The notes under the pieces are model-generated. The model worked only from the letters and a program-made list of their open reading frames with translations. It had not been told where the DNA came from and made no database searches. A stretch of DNA of 6,280 nt from Verrucomicrobiales bacterium. GTDB taxonomy: Bacteria; Verrucomicrobiota; Verrucomicrobiia; Verrucomicrobiales; Akkermansiaceae. A program made the translations under genes and the position numbers. Location of the stretch: assembly GCA_003483645.1 (NCBI GenBank), contig DMYM01000224.1:1-6280 (forward strand), written 5' to 3'. Positions 5,850-6,280 of this stretch are shown in pieces; position 1 is the stretch's first letter; each line of letters opens with the position of its first letter.

Positions 5850-6247
5850 TTTTGTTCCTTCTCAATCAAGACAATATACTGCCTGCCCTCCTGCTCAAGC
5901 TGTTCAGCCGATTTTGATCTCTGCCGCCGGGACCAGGACCACCAGAGATTCATGTAGTAGAGCATCATGAATCCGATCAATCCGGAAAAGGCGGCAAAAA
6001 GCAGGGAAGGTGCCACGAAGTCACCTCCAAGTACAATCCCGACGATTAGCGCCACCAAGGTGAACCCCAGAAGACCAACCATCACCGGTTTGGTCCTGGC
6101 TGGATTGAACATCGAAGACTGACAACGCACACAACTCATCTTCTCATACGTATCATCACTGTTGGCCCTGTAGGTTCTCCAAGTGAGGTGATCAAATTCA
6201 TTATGTGCCTTGCACCGGTAGCACCAGTATCTCTTGGAGTCCGGCAC
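5846..6247 (-). CDS. Small membrane protein with an N-terminal zinc ribbon
   Basis: The 133-residue product has two Cys pairs, C9-x2-C12 (YWCYRCKAH) and C39-x2-C42 (MSCVRCQSS), spaced like a zinc ribbon. Two hydrophobic segments (about 55-74 and 79-99) are separated by a short polar turn around GGDF. The Trp/Arg-rich LWWSWSRRQR and a charged tail follow. It is thus an inner-membrane protein whose zinc ribbon and tail are probably both on the cytoplasmic side (a hairpin, by the positive-inside rule). No named family is recognised. Such membrane zinc ribbons often serve as assembly or signalling adaptors, but no function can be assigned. The start is a GTG at 6247 with GAGAGGA 8 nt upstream. 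The frame is open to the right edge with no in-frame ATG, so a longer N-terminus starting outside the window is possible but less likely. It overlaps the coiled-coil gene by 4 nt, which suggests the two products work together. Confidence 0.75.
   Translation of the reverse strand: MPDSKRYWCYRCKAHNEFDHLTWRTYRANSDDTYEKMSCVRCQSSMFNPARTKPVMVGLLGFTLVALIVGIVLGGDFVAPSLLFAAFSGLIGFMMLYYMNLWWSWSRRQRSKSAEQLEQEGRQYIVLIEKEQK
5856..5862 (-). promoter_or_regulatory. Ribosome binding site inside the zinc-ribbon gene
   Basis: AGAAGGA lies 6 nt before the ATG at 5849 and within the last codons (IEKEQK) of the upstream zinc-ribbon gene. With the 4-nt ATGA overlap it fixes the start of the coiled-coil protein and points to coupled translation. 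Confidence 0.65.
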
Positions 6248-6255
6248 AAGCAGGT

Positions 6256-6262
6256 TCCTCTC
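6256..6262 (-). promoter_or_regulatory. Ribosome binding site for the GTG start at 6247
   Basis: GAGAGGA lies 8 nt before the GTG at 6247. It supports a complete zinc-ribbon gene in the window. The remaining bases to the edge (6263-6280) are too few to judge a promoter or an upstream gene. Confidence 0.5.
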
Positions 6263-6280
6263 GAGTGACTCCTCTCCGGT

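Noticed and set aside
5169..5957. A 262-codon plus-strand frame across the coiled-coil and zinc-ribbon genes
   Set aside because: Its composition is low in structure (many Pro, His, Gln, Arg), and it crosses the boundary of two well supported minus-strand genes. It is a shadow frame.

Overview
All five genes in this GC-rich window are on the minus strand, so transcription runs from the right edge to the left. The window suggests a PVC-superphylum bacterium, most likely Verrucomicrobiota or Planctomycetota. Three things point that way: an exported transglutaminase-esterase fusion, an exported beta-repeat plus coiled-coil protein, and a sugar module of a GHL10-like TIM barrel and a family 9-like carbohydrate-binding protein. 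This assignment rests on recalled family resemblance. There is no rRNA, tRNA, mobile element or CRISPR array.

Right part (6247 to 1978): a small zinc-ribbon membrane protein (6247-5846) overlaps by 4 nt with a 495-residue exported protein that has four beta-rich repeats and a long coiled coil (5849-4362). A 74-nt gap with a small GNRA-capped hairpin follows. Next is a 769-residue exported protein (4287-1978) that joins a transglutaminase-like domain to a serine esterase-type alpha/beta-hydrolase. At least two of these three products act at or beyond the inner membrane.

Left part (1967 to 1): a family 9-like carbohydrate-binding protein (1967-1188) starts 10 nt after the esterase gene with a GTG codon. 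After a 275-nt gap comes a glycosyl-hydrolase-like TIM-barrel protein (912 to beyond the left edge). Neither product has a signal peptide, so both look cytoplasmic, and they probably belong to carbohydrate metabolism.

The close packing looks like one transcription unit, but the two parts differ sharply in protein composition. Lysine is 57/769 in the transglutaminase-esterase, against 4/259 and 6/304 in the two left genes. The point between 1978 and 1967 may therefore be a junction between sequences of different ancestry. The 275-nt gap holds several short inverted repeats and a 17-residue stretch that resembles the start of a domain known from DUF3427/helicase-type defence proteins, possibly the scar of a lost gene. 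I see no convincing complete new system. The items most worth a second look are the double-enzyme fusion, the repeat/coiled-coil envelope protein with its coupled zinc-ribbon partner, and the compositional junction.
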